From NCBI GenBank assembly GCA_029817715.1, contig JARUPY010000606.1, forward strand, positions 5,332,001-5,396,000: DNA of 64,000 nt. Reading direction: 5' to 3'. A model generated the notes under the pieces. The model searched no databases, was not told the origin of the DNA, and was given only the letters and a program-made list of their open reading frames with translations. The translations under genes and the position numbers were made by a program. This document shows positions 11,324 through 21,955 of the stretch, piece after piece. The DNA comes from Melastoma dodecandrum. Lineage: Eukaryota > Streptophyta > Magnoliopsida > Myrtales > Melastomataceae. Positions within the stretch are counted from its first letter, which is position 1. Every line of letters starts with the position of its first letter.

Positions 11324-11815
11324 AAGAAAGACCCAAGGAAAGCCGCATGCCACACGCGCCCGGCGGAGCTGTGTGACTGAACCTTTTCCTCCTCTTTCAC
11401 CACCACCACCTTCCTCTTCCTCCCCAGAGAAAAAAGTTTGCATCTTTCTGCCCTTTCCGGTCCTTTTTCTCAACTGGGTCCACCTGAATTCTCTGTTATT
11501 TCGTGTTTTTGAGTGTGTGCTTTGGTCGCTCTTCTTGTTTGCCTGGTGATTTTTTTTATTATCCATATAATTTCCTTTCTAGTCTGTTTGTCTTTCGGTG
11601 ATTTGGGTGTTGTAAGATTAGCGTGTAATCTGTCGGGCGGGTTGGTTGTGCTCCGGGGGAGAATGGGTATTTTGGGTGGCTGTGTTTTGAAAACATGCAT
11701 CATCATGCAGAGCCTTGTCTGGGTTCTGTTTCCCCATTTGGGATTTTTACCATCTTGTGTCTGAATTGTGTGGGGTCGTAATAATTGGCGGTTTTAGTGA
11801 CTCTGTAGAAGAAGG

Positions 11816-13480
11816 ATGGGGAGCATCAAGGGAACCAGTTATGGCGCCTACACCTATGAGAATCTCGAGAGGGAGCCTTACTGGCCGTCTGAGAAGCTCA
11901 AGATCTCTATCACCGGCGCGGGTGGATTCATTGCGTCCCACATCGCCCGCCGGCTGAAGAGCGAGGGCCACTACATCATCGCCTCCGACTGGAAGAAAAA
12001 CGAGCACATGACGGAGGACATGTTCTGCCATGAATTCCACCTGGTTGACCTAAGGGTCATGGATAACTGCCTGAAGGTCGCTAAGGGCGCCGACCATGTG
12101 TTTAATCTAGCTGCCGATATGGGTGGAATGGGTTTCATTCAGTCCAACCACTCCGTTATCATGTATAACAACACCATGATCAGCTTCAACATGCTGGAGG
12201 CTGCCAGGATCGGTGGCGTCAAGAGGTGCTTGCTCTACGTGATATCCTGGAGAAGCGATGTGATATTGGAGGCTTACATGACAGGTTCTCTGACTCGTTC
12301 GAGGTTCTCTGTCCACACAGGTTCTTCTACGCCTCCAGTGCTTGCATCTACCCCGAATTCAAGCAGCTTGAGACCAACGTGAGCCTGAAAGAATCGGATG
12401 CCTGGCCTGCTGAGGTATGATATTTCTTGGGTTAAAATGCTTAATAATGTCTGTTATTGAACCTTCTATCCTGTTGTGAAGATAAGAAAGGTCAATTTCT
12501 CGATAGACGGTTTATGTTCTATGAATTCCTATCGATATTTCCAGCCTCAAGATGCTTATGGTCTGGAGAAGCTTGCAACTGAGGAGCTATGCAAGCATTA
12601 CACCAAAGATTTTGGAATTGAATGCCGCATCGGAAGGTTCCATAATATTTATGGTCCCTTTGGGACATGGAAGGGTAAGGGAGTAGTTCTCAGCACTTTT
12701 CTAATCTCACCTTGCCTGGCGATGAATTATAAGCTCGTGCTCTATTCTATAGGCGGCAGGGAGAAGGCCCCTGCTGCTTTCTGCAGGAAGGCTATTACAT
12801 CTATAGACAAGTTCGAGATGTGGGGTGATGGACTACAGACTCGATCCTTCACTTTTATTGATGAATGCGTGGAAGGTGTTCTGAGGTTTGTTTTCCTGGA
12901 GTGTTTCCAGCAATGAAGTATGATATTTTATCATGTTTTCACAGCTGAGAAAACTTCTCATGCAGACTAACTAAATCAGACTTCCGTGAGCCTGTTAACA
13001 TCGGTAGTGATGAGATGGTTAGCATGAACGATATGGCGGAGATTGTTCTCAGCTTTGAGGACAGGAAGCTGCCAATTCACCACATTCCTGGCCCCGAGGG
13101 TGTCCGGGGCCGCAATTCGGACAACACCTTGATTAAGGAGAAGCTTGGATGGGCTCCCACCATGAAGTTAAAGGTATTGTCTATTATGGGCACCTTGAAA
13201 TGTCTCTCTGCGTGCTCCTTCAAGGGGTGGTAATTACCATCTTTACTGGACATCTGGGGAACTACGAATGCTTGCTTCCTGCCGCATATCAATCATTTGT
13301 CTTGATTTTCTTTTCTTCCTGAAGGATGGGCTGAAGATCACTTACTTCTGGATCAAGGAGCAAATTGAGAAAGAGAAGGCTAAAGGGATTGATCTGTCAG
13401 TGTATGGGTCATCGAAAGTGGTGGGCACTCAAGCCCCAGTTCAGCTTGGTTCACTGAGAGCTGCCGATGGCAAAGAGTGA
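11816..13480 (+). CDS. GME: GDP-mannose 3,5-epimerase, six coding exons, intact
   Basis: Cytosolic enzyme converting GDP-D-mannose to GDP-L-galactose (and GDP-L-gulose), the step that feeds plant ascorbate synthesis and supplies L-galactose to cell-wall polymers. Coding exons are 11816-12225, 12321-12414, 12545-12674, 12753-12885, 12966-13173 and 13325-13480. All introns are GT-AG and the frame holds throughout, giving 376 aa against about 377 in known plant GMEs. Visible features are the NAD-binding GAGGFIASHIARRL (residues about 34-47), NLAADMGGMGF, the catalytic-Cys segment YASSACIYPEF, the Y-x3-K pair in DAYGLEKLATEE, and the conserved end VGTQAPVQLGSLRAADGKE. One Thr is missing in QLETNVSL relative to the usual QLETTNVSL. 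A truncated duplicate lies at 47332-48803. Confidence 0.97.
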
Positions 13481-13578
13481 ATTACACTTGGCGAGAAGGC
13501 AATCCATAACCCCAGTACTGCTGTTACTGCGGAAAAAGAAATGACAAGCCTCAGTTTTAACGTTGATGTGGCGATCCT

Positions 13579-13584
13579 AATAAA
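13579..13584 (+). terminator. GME poly(A) signal
   Basis: AATAAA about 100 bases after the GME stop codon. The same signal is kept in the duplicate at 48902-48907. Confidence 0.55.
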
Positions 13585-13879
13585 ACGATGAAGTATACTC
13601 TATTAGTTGAATATGTTTGGCGTTGCAGTAGGAGCATGTAGGAGTAATTCATCACAGTATTTGCCCTTGTGGCCTTTCTGAAATGAAAAGTTTCCCATCA
13701 CACTGTCATTGATATTCATTCCTCTGTGGGATGCTGTGTTCTTTGGATGAAATTATTGCACTACGGCATTGTGTGCTCATGCTCGTGGAGGTAGTGTTTC
13801 CGAGTAGGAACAAAAGTAGCACGCTCTGCATGAAGGTGGAACGCACGTAGTCCGCAAGAAGAGATTAAACCTTCAACTC

Positions 13880-15240
13880 GCTTGCTGCAAAGCTTCGCCA
13901 GAGCGGAGGAGGCCCATCGGCCTTTCCGAGAAGAGTGATGGGCGATGACGATGGATCATGGTTGGCTCGATCTCGATACATTGCTTGTGAAGTAGGAGTC
14001 TGCAGCCCCATTTACAAACATACATCGGACCAGTTGGCTTGGAACCGCAGTAAAAGCAACGTCCTGAATCAGATTTTTTCTCCGACAGAGGAGCAGCGGA
14101 TGCTTATGCCACGTTCACTCGATTGAAGCACTCTTACTTTCCTCCTCGCAATAAGAAAGGGTCTGGATGGTGCATCCAACATGCACAAAGAAATAGCAAG
14201 AAGTGCACCAATATCACAACTCGGCCTTCAGGGAACTCAAGCAAGATCTGCAATGCAGTTTGTCATTGTTCGGGACAACGAGTGTACGGGACGGGGTTGT
14301 GATCCTGATGAAGCGGGTATTGAAGAATCTCGGGCGCTTGAATGCAGTCGATGTGAATACAAACGGGACAATTTTCCCAGCCGATGAACTCCCCTGATTT
14401 GTCCGATCCACAACAATATGTGCAGCTGCCACCGCCCTTAACTCCAGTAAAGATCTCCAGTCGATGGCTGGGATAGACTCGTGGAGCTTTATCCCCATCG
14501 GCATAGTCTAGACCTTGAAGGCATCTCTTGTGGATAAGGAACTGACACCCATGATCCAAGCATATGTAACCGTCCGCCTCGACACTGCCAGGCACATCAA
14601 GCAATCACCTTTCCTGATGAAGTCATTCTTCACGGACAAGGAAGTCAATAGGTGTGGGTGAGGCAGGATGGTGATCCGCTCCGGGATTTCCCCAGGAGAG
14701 CCTCCTTGGTCAGGCAGGGTGGACAAAGCACAGCCCATGTCCAGATCGAAGTCCCACTCGTCTCACCGGAACGAGCTACCGGTGAAATCAGAACTTTCGC
14801 CACTAGCTTTACATCCGAGGTGTGGCCGCCAATGGATGAGAAACAGAGGGTGGGTGGGGTGTAAAGGGTAGCGATCTATTTGGGGAGGCGCCTCGGTGCA
14901 TACTTTGTGGTACATGGATGCGAAGTCCCTACAGGAGTAGCCTCGGCAATAACACCCTCCCATTACAGATCATCTGTGTTCGTCTTGGTAACTGCCCATG
15001 TTCTCTACTACCGCTTCTCAATCACATAGAAAACCGGACTTCTCTTTTCCTAATTGCAGGTTTGCAAACATGATAAGGCTACAGGCGGACAGCCACAACA
15101 ACCAGTTCCTCGAGGACCACGCTTTACGGCACGGTTCATGATTCGGTGCTCTCGGGAGTGAAGTACCTCTTCTCCATCGAGTTGGTGGCATCAGGAAGGC
15201 GCTGATCACGATCCGCCATCGCATTCGCCATCGACTGTTA
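13880..15240 (-). pseudogene. DC1 (C1-like) zinc-finger protein pseudogene, copy A
   Basis: DC1 proteins are plant Cys/His-rich proteins with repeated C1-like zinc modules, often linked to stress signalling. On the minus strand the modules read YSCRDFASMYHKVCTEAPPQ and HPLHPTHPLFLIHWRPHLGC (about 14950-14830), GYICLDHGCQFLIHKRCLQG (about 14570-14510), CTYCCGSDKSGEFIGWENC then CIHIDC (14420-14345), WCTSCYFFVHVGC (about 14210-14170), and CFYCGS, MYVCKWGC, LLLHKQC (about 14060-13980). A possible N-terminus MADRDQRLPDATNSMEKRYF lies near 15220. Relative to copy B there are single-base losses near 14585 and 14080, plus a TGG-to-TGA change near 14125. A TGA after KAEL is shared by both copies, so decay began before the duplication. 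Confidence 0.75.
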
Positions 15241-15249
15241 ATAGTCAAA

Positions 15250-15711
15250 CATTCTATCCATCTCTGTGTACGACTATCCCCATATGTATGCAATCCATTG
15301 TTTAGTCTCTTAGTAACGATCGGAGGACTGTTAAAATAAAATACGAAGGCGTTGTTTTCTTCACTTTTTAACAGCAATATTTTATGTAATTTATAAATTT
15401 AAAAATTTCGATAAATAATTTTTAAAAATAAACTACAACAATTCGAGGAGGTTAAGGCCCTATTTGGTAAGAAAACAAAGTTTATTTTCTATGAAAAATA
15501 TATTTGTTATTAAATATAAAAATATATTTTTTAAATTTTCAGTTTTCGTAATCTTTCTTAAAACGGGAACTGAAAGTAAGAAATGAACCATCGTCATCTT
15601 TCACATTACCAATAAGTGCCGCTCCTTGTCCCTCATCTGTAGTAGGACTCAACTAAAGGTTCTCTTTGGAAGTGGTAGATCCTTGGAACGATCTTTGGGG
15701 AAGAAGGAAAG
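15250..15711. other. AT-rich spacer, no gene seen
   Basis: Between the DC1 pseudogene and the AKR pseudogene. It has long A/T runs at 15370-15560 and no supported frame. It is present in both copies of the duplication and presumably holds the old AKR promoter. Confidence 0.4.
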
Positions 15712-17289
15712 ATGGACAAGTCTGCGAAGAACCCAGCAACGGATGTTCCAAGAGTGAAGCTAGGCGCTCAAGGTCTTGAGGTAATAAAGGATGTTCTTTG
15801 GTTTTTCCAACAACTGGGGAATTTGATTCAGATGCAAAACCCTCATTTTGATTATTTCTGGGTGGTAGAAAAAGATGTTTCTTTTGCTAAAAATTTTTGT
15901 TGGGTTTGGTGGTAAATCGGTGGGTTTGAAGGTGTCTAAGCTTGGGTTTGGATGCACGAGCCTGACGGGAGGTTTACAAAGCTCCACTTTCTGAGGAAGA
16001 AGCCATCTCATTGATGAAGGAAGCGCCTTTGACAAGGGCATCACTTTCTTTGATACTTCCTATATTTATGGCCCATTCACCAACGAAACCCTTGTCGGGA
16101 AGGTTCCTCCCTTCACCCTGTTTGTCTGTACTGTTCTTTTCTGCTACGTTGTTCTATTCGGAAATCGTTAGCCCCCCTTCGTTTTAGACCTTGTAGCAAT
16201 TGCAGAGGGAAGGGATCCAGGTCGCCACCAAGTTCGGATTCGTCCCTGGAGTACCCGGGTGTAAAGTCCGTGGTGACCCTGAATACGTCCGTGCTTGTTG
16301 CGAGGGGAGCTTGGACCGTCTGGGCTTGGATTACATTGATCTGTATTACCAGCATCGGGTGGATACCTTGGTGCCCATAGAGGAAACCGTGAGCTCGGAC
16401 GCTGTCACTGTTTCATTCTTGGCAGAATACGCAAACCGACTGTTTCGTGGATTGCACTCGTTGCTTGTGGAGGAGGGGAAGGTGAGGTATATTGGTCTGT
16501 CGAAGGCGAGTCCCGACACCATAAGGAGGGCGCATTATGTTCATCCTATCTCGGCCGTCCAAATGGAGTGGTCTTTTTGGTCTCGTGATATCGAGGACGG
16601 ATGCTGGTTCATTTAACAGTGTAATTGCCTTCGTAATTGGATAAGAGAAGTCGATTCACTCTTTTTTTCTTTCGAAACAATTGTTATCGCAGGGAGCTTG
16701 GGATCGGAATTGTTGACTGGTTTCTTTGGAGGCACTGGTATTACTGAAAGTCTTCCTGCTGACACTAGGCTGGTAAAATTTCCTCAATCACTTGCTGTGA
16801 AGGATGAACTAAACTTTTAATGATATTGTCGTTGTTCCACCAGGGGAATCGCCCGAGATTCCAAAAGGAGAACTTGGAAATGAATAAGGGTATCTATGCA
16901 TGGCTAGAAGCTCTTGCCACTAAACCCTGCCCAACTGGCACTGGGTTGGCTTATCCAGCAGGGAGATGTGTTGTGCCCATTCCCGGCAAGAGTGATCCCA
17001 TTTACCCATGTTGCCGGTGTGATGCCGTTTAATGATGAATACAGTTACAAATATAGTTTTTTCCTTTCCATTGAGATTCCCAGGGACAAGCGAGAGCAAG
17101 AACTTGGACACCAACATTGGTTATTTTAGACTGAAGCTTTCTTTGGATGAGCTGAATGAAGTGTCCAATGCTGTCCCCATGAACGAAGTAGCTGGGCAAA
17201 GAAGCTGGGGATTGATATCTTCTCTAACTTGGCAGTACCCCGCCCCTAAATTGCAATTCCAGCAGAGTTGCATCATGTTACCACAGTAA
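15712..17289 (+). pseudogene. Aldo-keto reductase pseudogene, copy A
   Basis: Exon 1 (15712-15780) reads MDKSAKNPATDVPRVKLGAQ then GLE and a GT donor. Exon 2 starts VSKLGFGCTSLTGG at about 15930 and is frameshifted by an extra T and a two-base gain before FDKGITFF. Exon 3 (about 16203-16389) reads [19 protein letters not shown] and [20 protein letters not shown] and is clean. Exon 4 keeps [20 protein letters not shown], but its acceptor and first codons are lost in a 48-bp deletion near 16465. Later pieces are RFQKENLEMNK and the last exon LSLDELNEVSNAVPMNEVAG (from about 17140). It is transcriptionally convergent with the MED14 tail. It is not functional as an AKR. Confidence 0.85.
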
Positions 17290-17466
17290 ATCAGCAGATG
17301 GAGGAGGCTCATTCGCCAGAGGAGATAAACGAAACCTCCTGCTCCTGCAGTAGTGGAACCTCCTCAAGTATGACGAAATGTAAGGGCCACGCCAGTAAAT
17401 TACATAAAATTCTGCTACTTTGTGCATCAATCTGGTTAGCACCTTGAACATTTTACAGACTATGAT

Positions 17467-17483
17467 AAACCCTAAACCCTAAA
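17467..17483 (+). repeat. Two telomere-type repeats
   Basis: AAACCCTAAACCCTAAA occurs in copy A. The matching place in copy B (about 52857) has only a run of A bases, so about 22 bp differ between the copies here. Confidence 0.6.
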
Positions 17484-17758
17484 AAGGATAAGACGGTGAA
17501 ACTGTCGATGGATTGAATAAACAGACTATTGATTTCCAACAACAGATGACTTGTAAGCACGACCTCGTGTGCAAGCCAAACAATTTTACAGCTTTTCAGA
17601 GTATCTGAAGACAATCCCAGCTAAAAAATCACTATTTTACAATGATCAGTCTGTATGACCTGTACATACAAAGCGTGAAAATCCCACTTCTAAATTCTAA
17701 GAAGTCGCCGCCATGAGTATCGGTTTAAGATTGTGTAAACATCATCTACCAGTTAGTA

Positions 17759-17822
17759 TCAGTCACCGACTCGTGTTGACCCGATGCTCACAGCCCCACT
17801 ACCATCCTTCAAACTCTGAAGA
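17759..17822 (-). pseudogene. MED14 C-terminal tail, truncated at the duplication edge
   Basis: The minus strand reads LQSLKDGSGAVSIGSTRVGD-stop, the last 20 codons of MED14 as seen in full at 53142-53745. Homology stops at 17822, which is the edge of the duplicated block, so this copy is only a stub. Confidence 0.75.
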
Positions 17823-18319
17823 ATTCGTTTGTGTTGGCGGAGGTGCACGGGGGGTGCAGGCTCGGCAGCTAACTGTCACTCTTGAAGCCTAATATATAAG
17901 TCCAATTATATCTATTTTAATATCAATTGACAATTGAGAGATTAAGACCCTAGTTTGGGAGACATTTTCTTTACGTGAGACTTGACGCTTTAGGTTTATA
18001 AACCTTTCAACACGGGCATTCCCGTCGGCGGTGCTCGTCGCAGTGGGCCGAATGAGGTCGCTCTCGTTCCCAGTGTTCGGGGGGCACCACATGAGTGGAG
18101 TTCTAAGTTTGTGGCTGCCGGAGATAAGGGACGAGTCACTCTACGAGACATCAGAACAGATTTTAATTAAAGAATATATTAATAATCAAATTTTAAATGA
18201 AAAATGTAACTAATTTTAATTATAATCTTTATGTCGGATGAATGAATTGATGCCTGATGATGGTCGTTGTATTTAGATTGGGCCTAACAATTGGAGCCCA
18301 TTTAAGTGGCTTACCAAGC
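17823..18319. other. Spacer, no gene seen
   Basis: No supported coding frame. It marks sequence outside the duplicated block. Confidence 0.35.
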
Positions 18320-18640
18320 GAGACTATAAATATCGGGCCTGAAATTATAGCCTATTCAATTAAGACGAGACTGGGCTTTTTGTTCCGCTGCAGCGCCGCC
18401 TACAGTAATCCAATCAGCGGAGACCTCAGGCCTATGCAGATGGGGAAACGTGTCGTATCAACAGCCGTCGGATCAAGGGGATAGGGAGAAGGAAGACCTA
18501 AAGGGTCCAAAAAACTTCGCCTTCAGAGGCTCCAAAAACATCTGCCGTCGGCTATTCGTTTCCACTCTTACCTCGTCTTCTTTATCATCTTTCCTTTCTT
18601 CCCCCTTGGGAAAACCCTAATCTAAGGTATGTCTCGTCTT
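18320..18640 (+). promoter_or_regulatory. Putative promoter and leader of the small membrane-protein gene
   Basis: A TATA-like CTATAAATAT near 18324 and GGGCCT elements are followed at about 18612-18620 by the telo-box-like AAACCCTAA and a GTATGT donor at 18629, consistent with a leader intron ending near 19139. The interval also holds an inserted scrap (about 18797-18840) that matches the minus-strand FRIGIDA-like pseudogene near 38758-38800. The link to the downstream exons is inferred. Confidence 0.4.
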
Positions 18641-19148
18641 TCTGTCGTGGGTTCGCGTGTTCCTTGTTATTGTTGTTGGTGGCGGTGGTTTGTTTGTCTG
18701 TTTATTTGGTTTTGGTAGTCGATTGATTGATTTTAGGGTCGTGGAGCATTTCGGCTTCACGGGGGCGATTTGATTAGTTCTCTAGGTTGTTAGGTTCCGT
18801 CAACTTTTCGGAACAGCAAATCGTGCCAATCTCGAAATGAAGTATTCTCCAGGTGGCCTCGATAACCCAAAGTATTAGCAAAACCTTGAACTCCCCATCC
18901 ACGCGTGTGCCATCGAAAACTTTGACCTCGGAATATTTCCCTGGGGATCGCCATATCAATTAATTTAGTGCGGAAAATCATGTCCAATTCCATCAATACT
19001 GGCTTTTGCTCCTCCTCATTCCAATTTCCTCAATACACTTAGTTCAAAGCAATTGTAGTGTTTAACCCCTGCTTGAAGAATCAAGAGTCCTCCTACTTGA
19101 AATTACAACATTTCATTGTTTCCTCTCAATTTGCCTTACAGCGGATGA

Positions 19149-19620
19149 TATGGGAGGTCACGACACCGACCAATTGACACTGGAGTCCCAGTCACTGAAT
19201 GCAGATTCATCCCCAAACAGACTGGTATTTTTCCATTTTTTTGGGGGGGGGGGGGGGGGTGGGGGGGAATTTGTTGATGTGCATCTCATTCGCTTATTCC
19301 GATGTTCTCATTGACTAGGTTTTCTCTTCTCACAAATGTCCAGTTTGCGACCTTTTCATGGAGGAACATCGACTGGACAAGGTCCGCAAGTTCACCTGAC
19401 TATTCATCTTTGTCGGCGTGTAGTACAGTCAATGCTTTCTTGGTTATTATTTATTGCAAAATCCTTTGTTACATCTCATCACGATATTCAATTCCAACAA
19501 GGAATCGGTTTAATTTTCAGGATTGTTGTCGGGCTTGCGAAATCAGGAAGAAGTATGGTTTTAAATCCTTTTCTGGGTGCCTGCACCAACGGAAGGAAGA
19601 AGATGCACGATTGACTGGTA
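19149..19620 (+). pseudogene. Broken upstream copy of the small membrane-protein gene
   Basis: From about 19065 the sequence is a near copy of 20008 onward: the same pre-acceptor region, then MGGHDTDQLTLESQSLNADS and a GT donor. Further exons read CPVCDLFMEEHRLDKVRKFT and ACEIRKKYGFKSFSGCLHQR followed by KEEDARLTG. It lacks the C-terminal membrane exon. Its zinc-ribbon-like CPVC pair is better preserved than in the downstream copy, where the two middle exons appear joined with loss of sequence. Confidence 0.5.
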
Positions 19621-20103
19621 AGATATGTTACCTATGGCAGGTTCTAGAATCTAAAAATAAAAAATCGTTCACCCCTAAGTAGATCTCAATAAATAATAAT
19701 TAAAGTCGCTAATAATTAAGTTGATTTAGGAAGATTTCTTTCTATCCTAATTATGTATGAAATTAGGAATAAAAGAAACCCTAATTCCTTCCCTGAACCC
19801 AGACAGTATCCGACCGTATTCTCCGCCTCTGGATCAAGAGTGAGTCTCTCCCTCACCCCTCCGAATGCTCTGTTCTGTTCAGTCCAGTCTCGTCTCTATT
19901 GAGAGTCTACCCGAGGTTGTCGTCTCTAAGTCAGTCAGTCACCGGTCTCGTACTTTCGAATGAGGAGTATTGGATTGTTTTTTCTTTCTTCATGGTAAAA
20001 AAGCAATTGTAGGGTTTAACCCCTGCTTGCAGAATCAAGAGTCCTCCGACTCGAAATTACACCATTTCATTGTTTCCTCTCAATTTGCCTTACAGCGGGT
20101 GAT

Positions 20104-20731
20104 ATGGGAGGTCACGACACCGACCAATTGACATCTGAGTCCCAGTCGCTGAATGCAGATTCACCCTCGGGCAGACTGGTATTTTTCCTTTTTTTTTTTT
20201 GGGGGGGGGGGGGGAATTTGTTGATGTGCATCTCGGTGTCCCCCCATACATGCCTTTTTCTTACCGAAGACTCAAGATCTCAGTCACTTATTCCAATATT
20301 CTCATTCTTTAGGTTTTATCTTCTCATAAATGTCCAATTTGTTGTGGGGATTGCGTACTCAGGAAGAAGTATGGTTTTATATCCTTTTCTGAGTACCTGC
20401 AGCAACGTATGGAAGAAGATGCACGATTGACCGAAGAAGAGACATCTGGGTTGGATCTCACCCTCCTTTTTCCTTTTTCTCTTGAATTTGTTTAATCTTT
20501 CATTTCCGATGATATGATGGGAAGGAAGGTTAGTTATGTTTGAAGCTGATCCCGGTTATCTTTTGTTCGTCCGAATAAAGGGAAATTGTTGACAATGGAA
20601 GCGATCTGCCTGGGAAGAAGTTGTGGTTGCGGCACTTCTTGATGACTGCGGGGATTGCAGCGGTGGCGGCAATCTTTATGGGATTCCAGAATAACGGGGG
20701 GAAGAAGAGGGCCGGCAGCACCCAGCGCTAA
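20104..20731 (+). CDS. Small unrecognised protein with a C-terminal membrane segment (putative)
   Basis: Family not recognised. Putative exons are 20104-20178 (MGGHDTDQLTSESQSLNADS and PSGRL, then a GT donor), one near 20331-20460 (CPICCGDCVLRKKYGFISFS and EYLQQRMEEDARLTEEE), and one ending at 20731 (EIVDNGSDLPGKKLWLRHF, then LMTAGIAAVAAIFMGFQ and a basic tail ending STQR). The hydrophobic segment of about 17 residues close to the C-terminus suggests a tail-anchored membrane protein. The exon structure is guessed from splice-like sites and is uncertain. The first intron holds a long G-run at about 20200-20214. The upstream copy at 19149 may be the source or a decayed duplicate. Confidence 0.45.
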
Positions 20732-20734
20732 GCC

Positions 20735-21170
20735 TGGGAGTACCGAACTTGTGTTACCTGATGCATCATGTGGTCTTATAGAACACTACGCTGACCTGGA
20801 GCTGTGACGTAGGTCCAAAGACAGAGAACATATATGGGCTTTAGGTATGGCTGAAAGTGTAGACTGGGGAGACTTTGGATTGGTTGCTAGATTCACAAAG
20901 TATATACCCTCCCACATTTCTGTTTCTTGCTGTGATGTTAATGATTTCCCTCCAAGCGACTCCGCAGTCTTGTCCGAGGAGAATCTTAAGGTCCGGTAGG
21001 GATGCCTCGCTCGGCTGCTTTACAATTATCCTTTTTCACAACATTTTTGTAATCCCGGTTTTTCTATCTCTTACCTTTTTATTTAGGGAAAGCCTGTCAT
21101 TTTAAAATATGTTAAGTTCCCCAGCAGAAAACTCGACCCAATCTCGAAAGTACATCGTAAGGTCAAACTC
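20735..21170. other. Spacer, no gene seen
   Basis: No supported frame. It probably includes the 3' UTR of the small membrane-protein gene. Confidence 0.35.
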
Positions 21171-21175
21171 CCAAT

Positions 21176-21409
21176 TTAAGTATTCAGTTGTGACAGAGAC
21201 AGAACTGCTCTTCGGACAGCCCCATCCATAACAGCAGAACCCGAAACTGCAACCAGTGTGCTGAACACGACGAGGGGAGTGATGGACGAGCCGCTCGATG
21301 TCCCTATGCTCGCCTGATTACCGTCACTGGTGCACACAAGCAGAGGACTTCTGCTGAGCCCATCACCTTCTGCCTCAAAAACTTTGCTATTGTTAGACGA
21401 CGACATCAA
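21176..21409 (-). pseudogene. ERD6-like sugar transporter, N-terminal fragment
   Basis: The minus strand reads MMSSSNNSKVFEAEGDGLSR, a serine-rich linker, then SSITPLVVFSTLVAVSGSAV. This matches the cytosolic N-terminus and the start of the first membrane helix of ERD6-like (monosaccharide transporter, MFS) proteins. After GSAV the frame departs from the family, where FGxAVGYSSPA is expected, and stops at 21176. The other eleven helices are not found nearby. Only about 60 residues support the call. Confidence 0.55.
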
Positions 21410-21742
21410 CTCACAAGAATGTTAAGGACGTGAGGGTAAGTCAGGTATGACTGGCGGATGTCACACACTCCGGAGAAACTCAACATCCAAGGATCACGTT
21501 CCTTAGTTGAGACACTACCTATTCAGCGTATGGTATCTGTCTGTTCGCGCACGGAACGGATCACGTCGGAAATATTTGGCAATGGACTCACAGTAGTTGT
21601 ATTGTGGTCGCCAGTGAGAAGATGCGCTAACTTTATACAGAAATAATGCAAGTCTTACAATCTTTAGAGAATTAAAAGAAAAGGGCTTACAGCCATTAAA
21701 AGGGAAAAAGGGAAACGGTGGTGACGATGTGGGATCTTGTAG

Positions 21743-21955
21743 CGGCGGAGAACACGTGACGAAGGCCTTGGAAGCTCACTCCGTCTGTGGTGGTTGCTGG
21801 CGGAAGGTCGTGACGAAGGCCTTGGAAGCTCGCTTCGTCGGAGGTGGTCGCTGGCGGAGAGTTGTGACGAAGGCCCTACGAGCTCACTTCGTCGGTGGTG
21901 TCGCTGGCGGAGGATTGACGGCAGAGGCCCTACGAGCTCACTCTGTCGGTGGGAG
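21743..21955. repeat. About 54-bp tandem repeat, four units, in the LTR
   Basis: Four units start with GGCGGA and carry GTGACGAAGGCC, then AGCTCACTTCGTC. Units 1-2 have CTTGGAAGCTC and units 3-4 CCTACGAGCTC. The same array is at 33585-33797 in the other LTR. It lies on the 3' side of the minus-strand TATA box, so it falls in the transcribed part of the LTR. Confidence 0.85.

Larger units (their letters stand above)
12014..17822. repeat. Segmental duplication, copy A (GME to MED14 tail)
   Basis: From GGAGGACATG in GME exon 1 to CAAACTCTGAAG in the MED14 tail this block is collinear with 47338-53203. The coordinate offset is 35,324 across most GME exons and then drifts through small indels. 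Identity is very high by eye. Copy A keeps a whole GME. Both copies carry decayed DC1 and AKR genes. Confidence 0.93.

Noticed and set aside
11138..11566. 142-codon minus-strand frame upstream of GME
   Set aside because: Lies in the GME promoter and leader; composition is simple (Lys/Gly/Glu runs) and no family resemblance.
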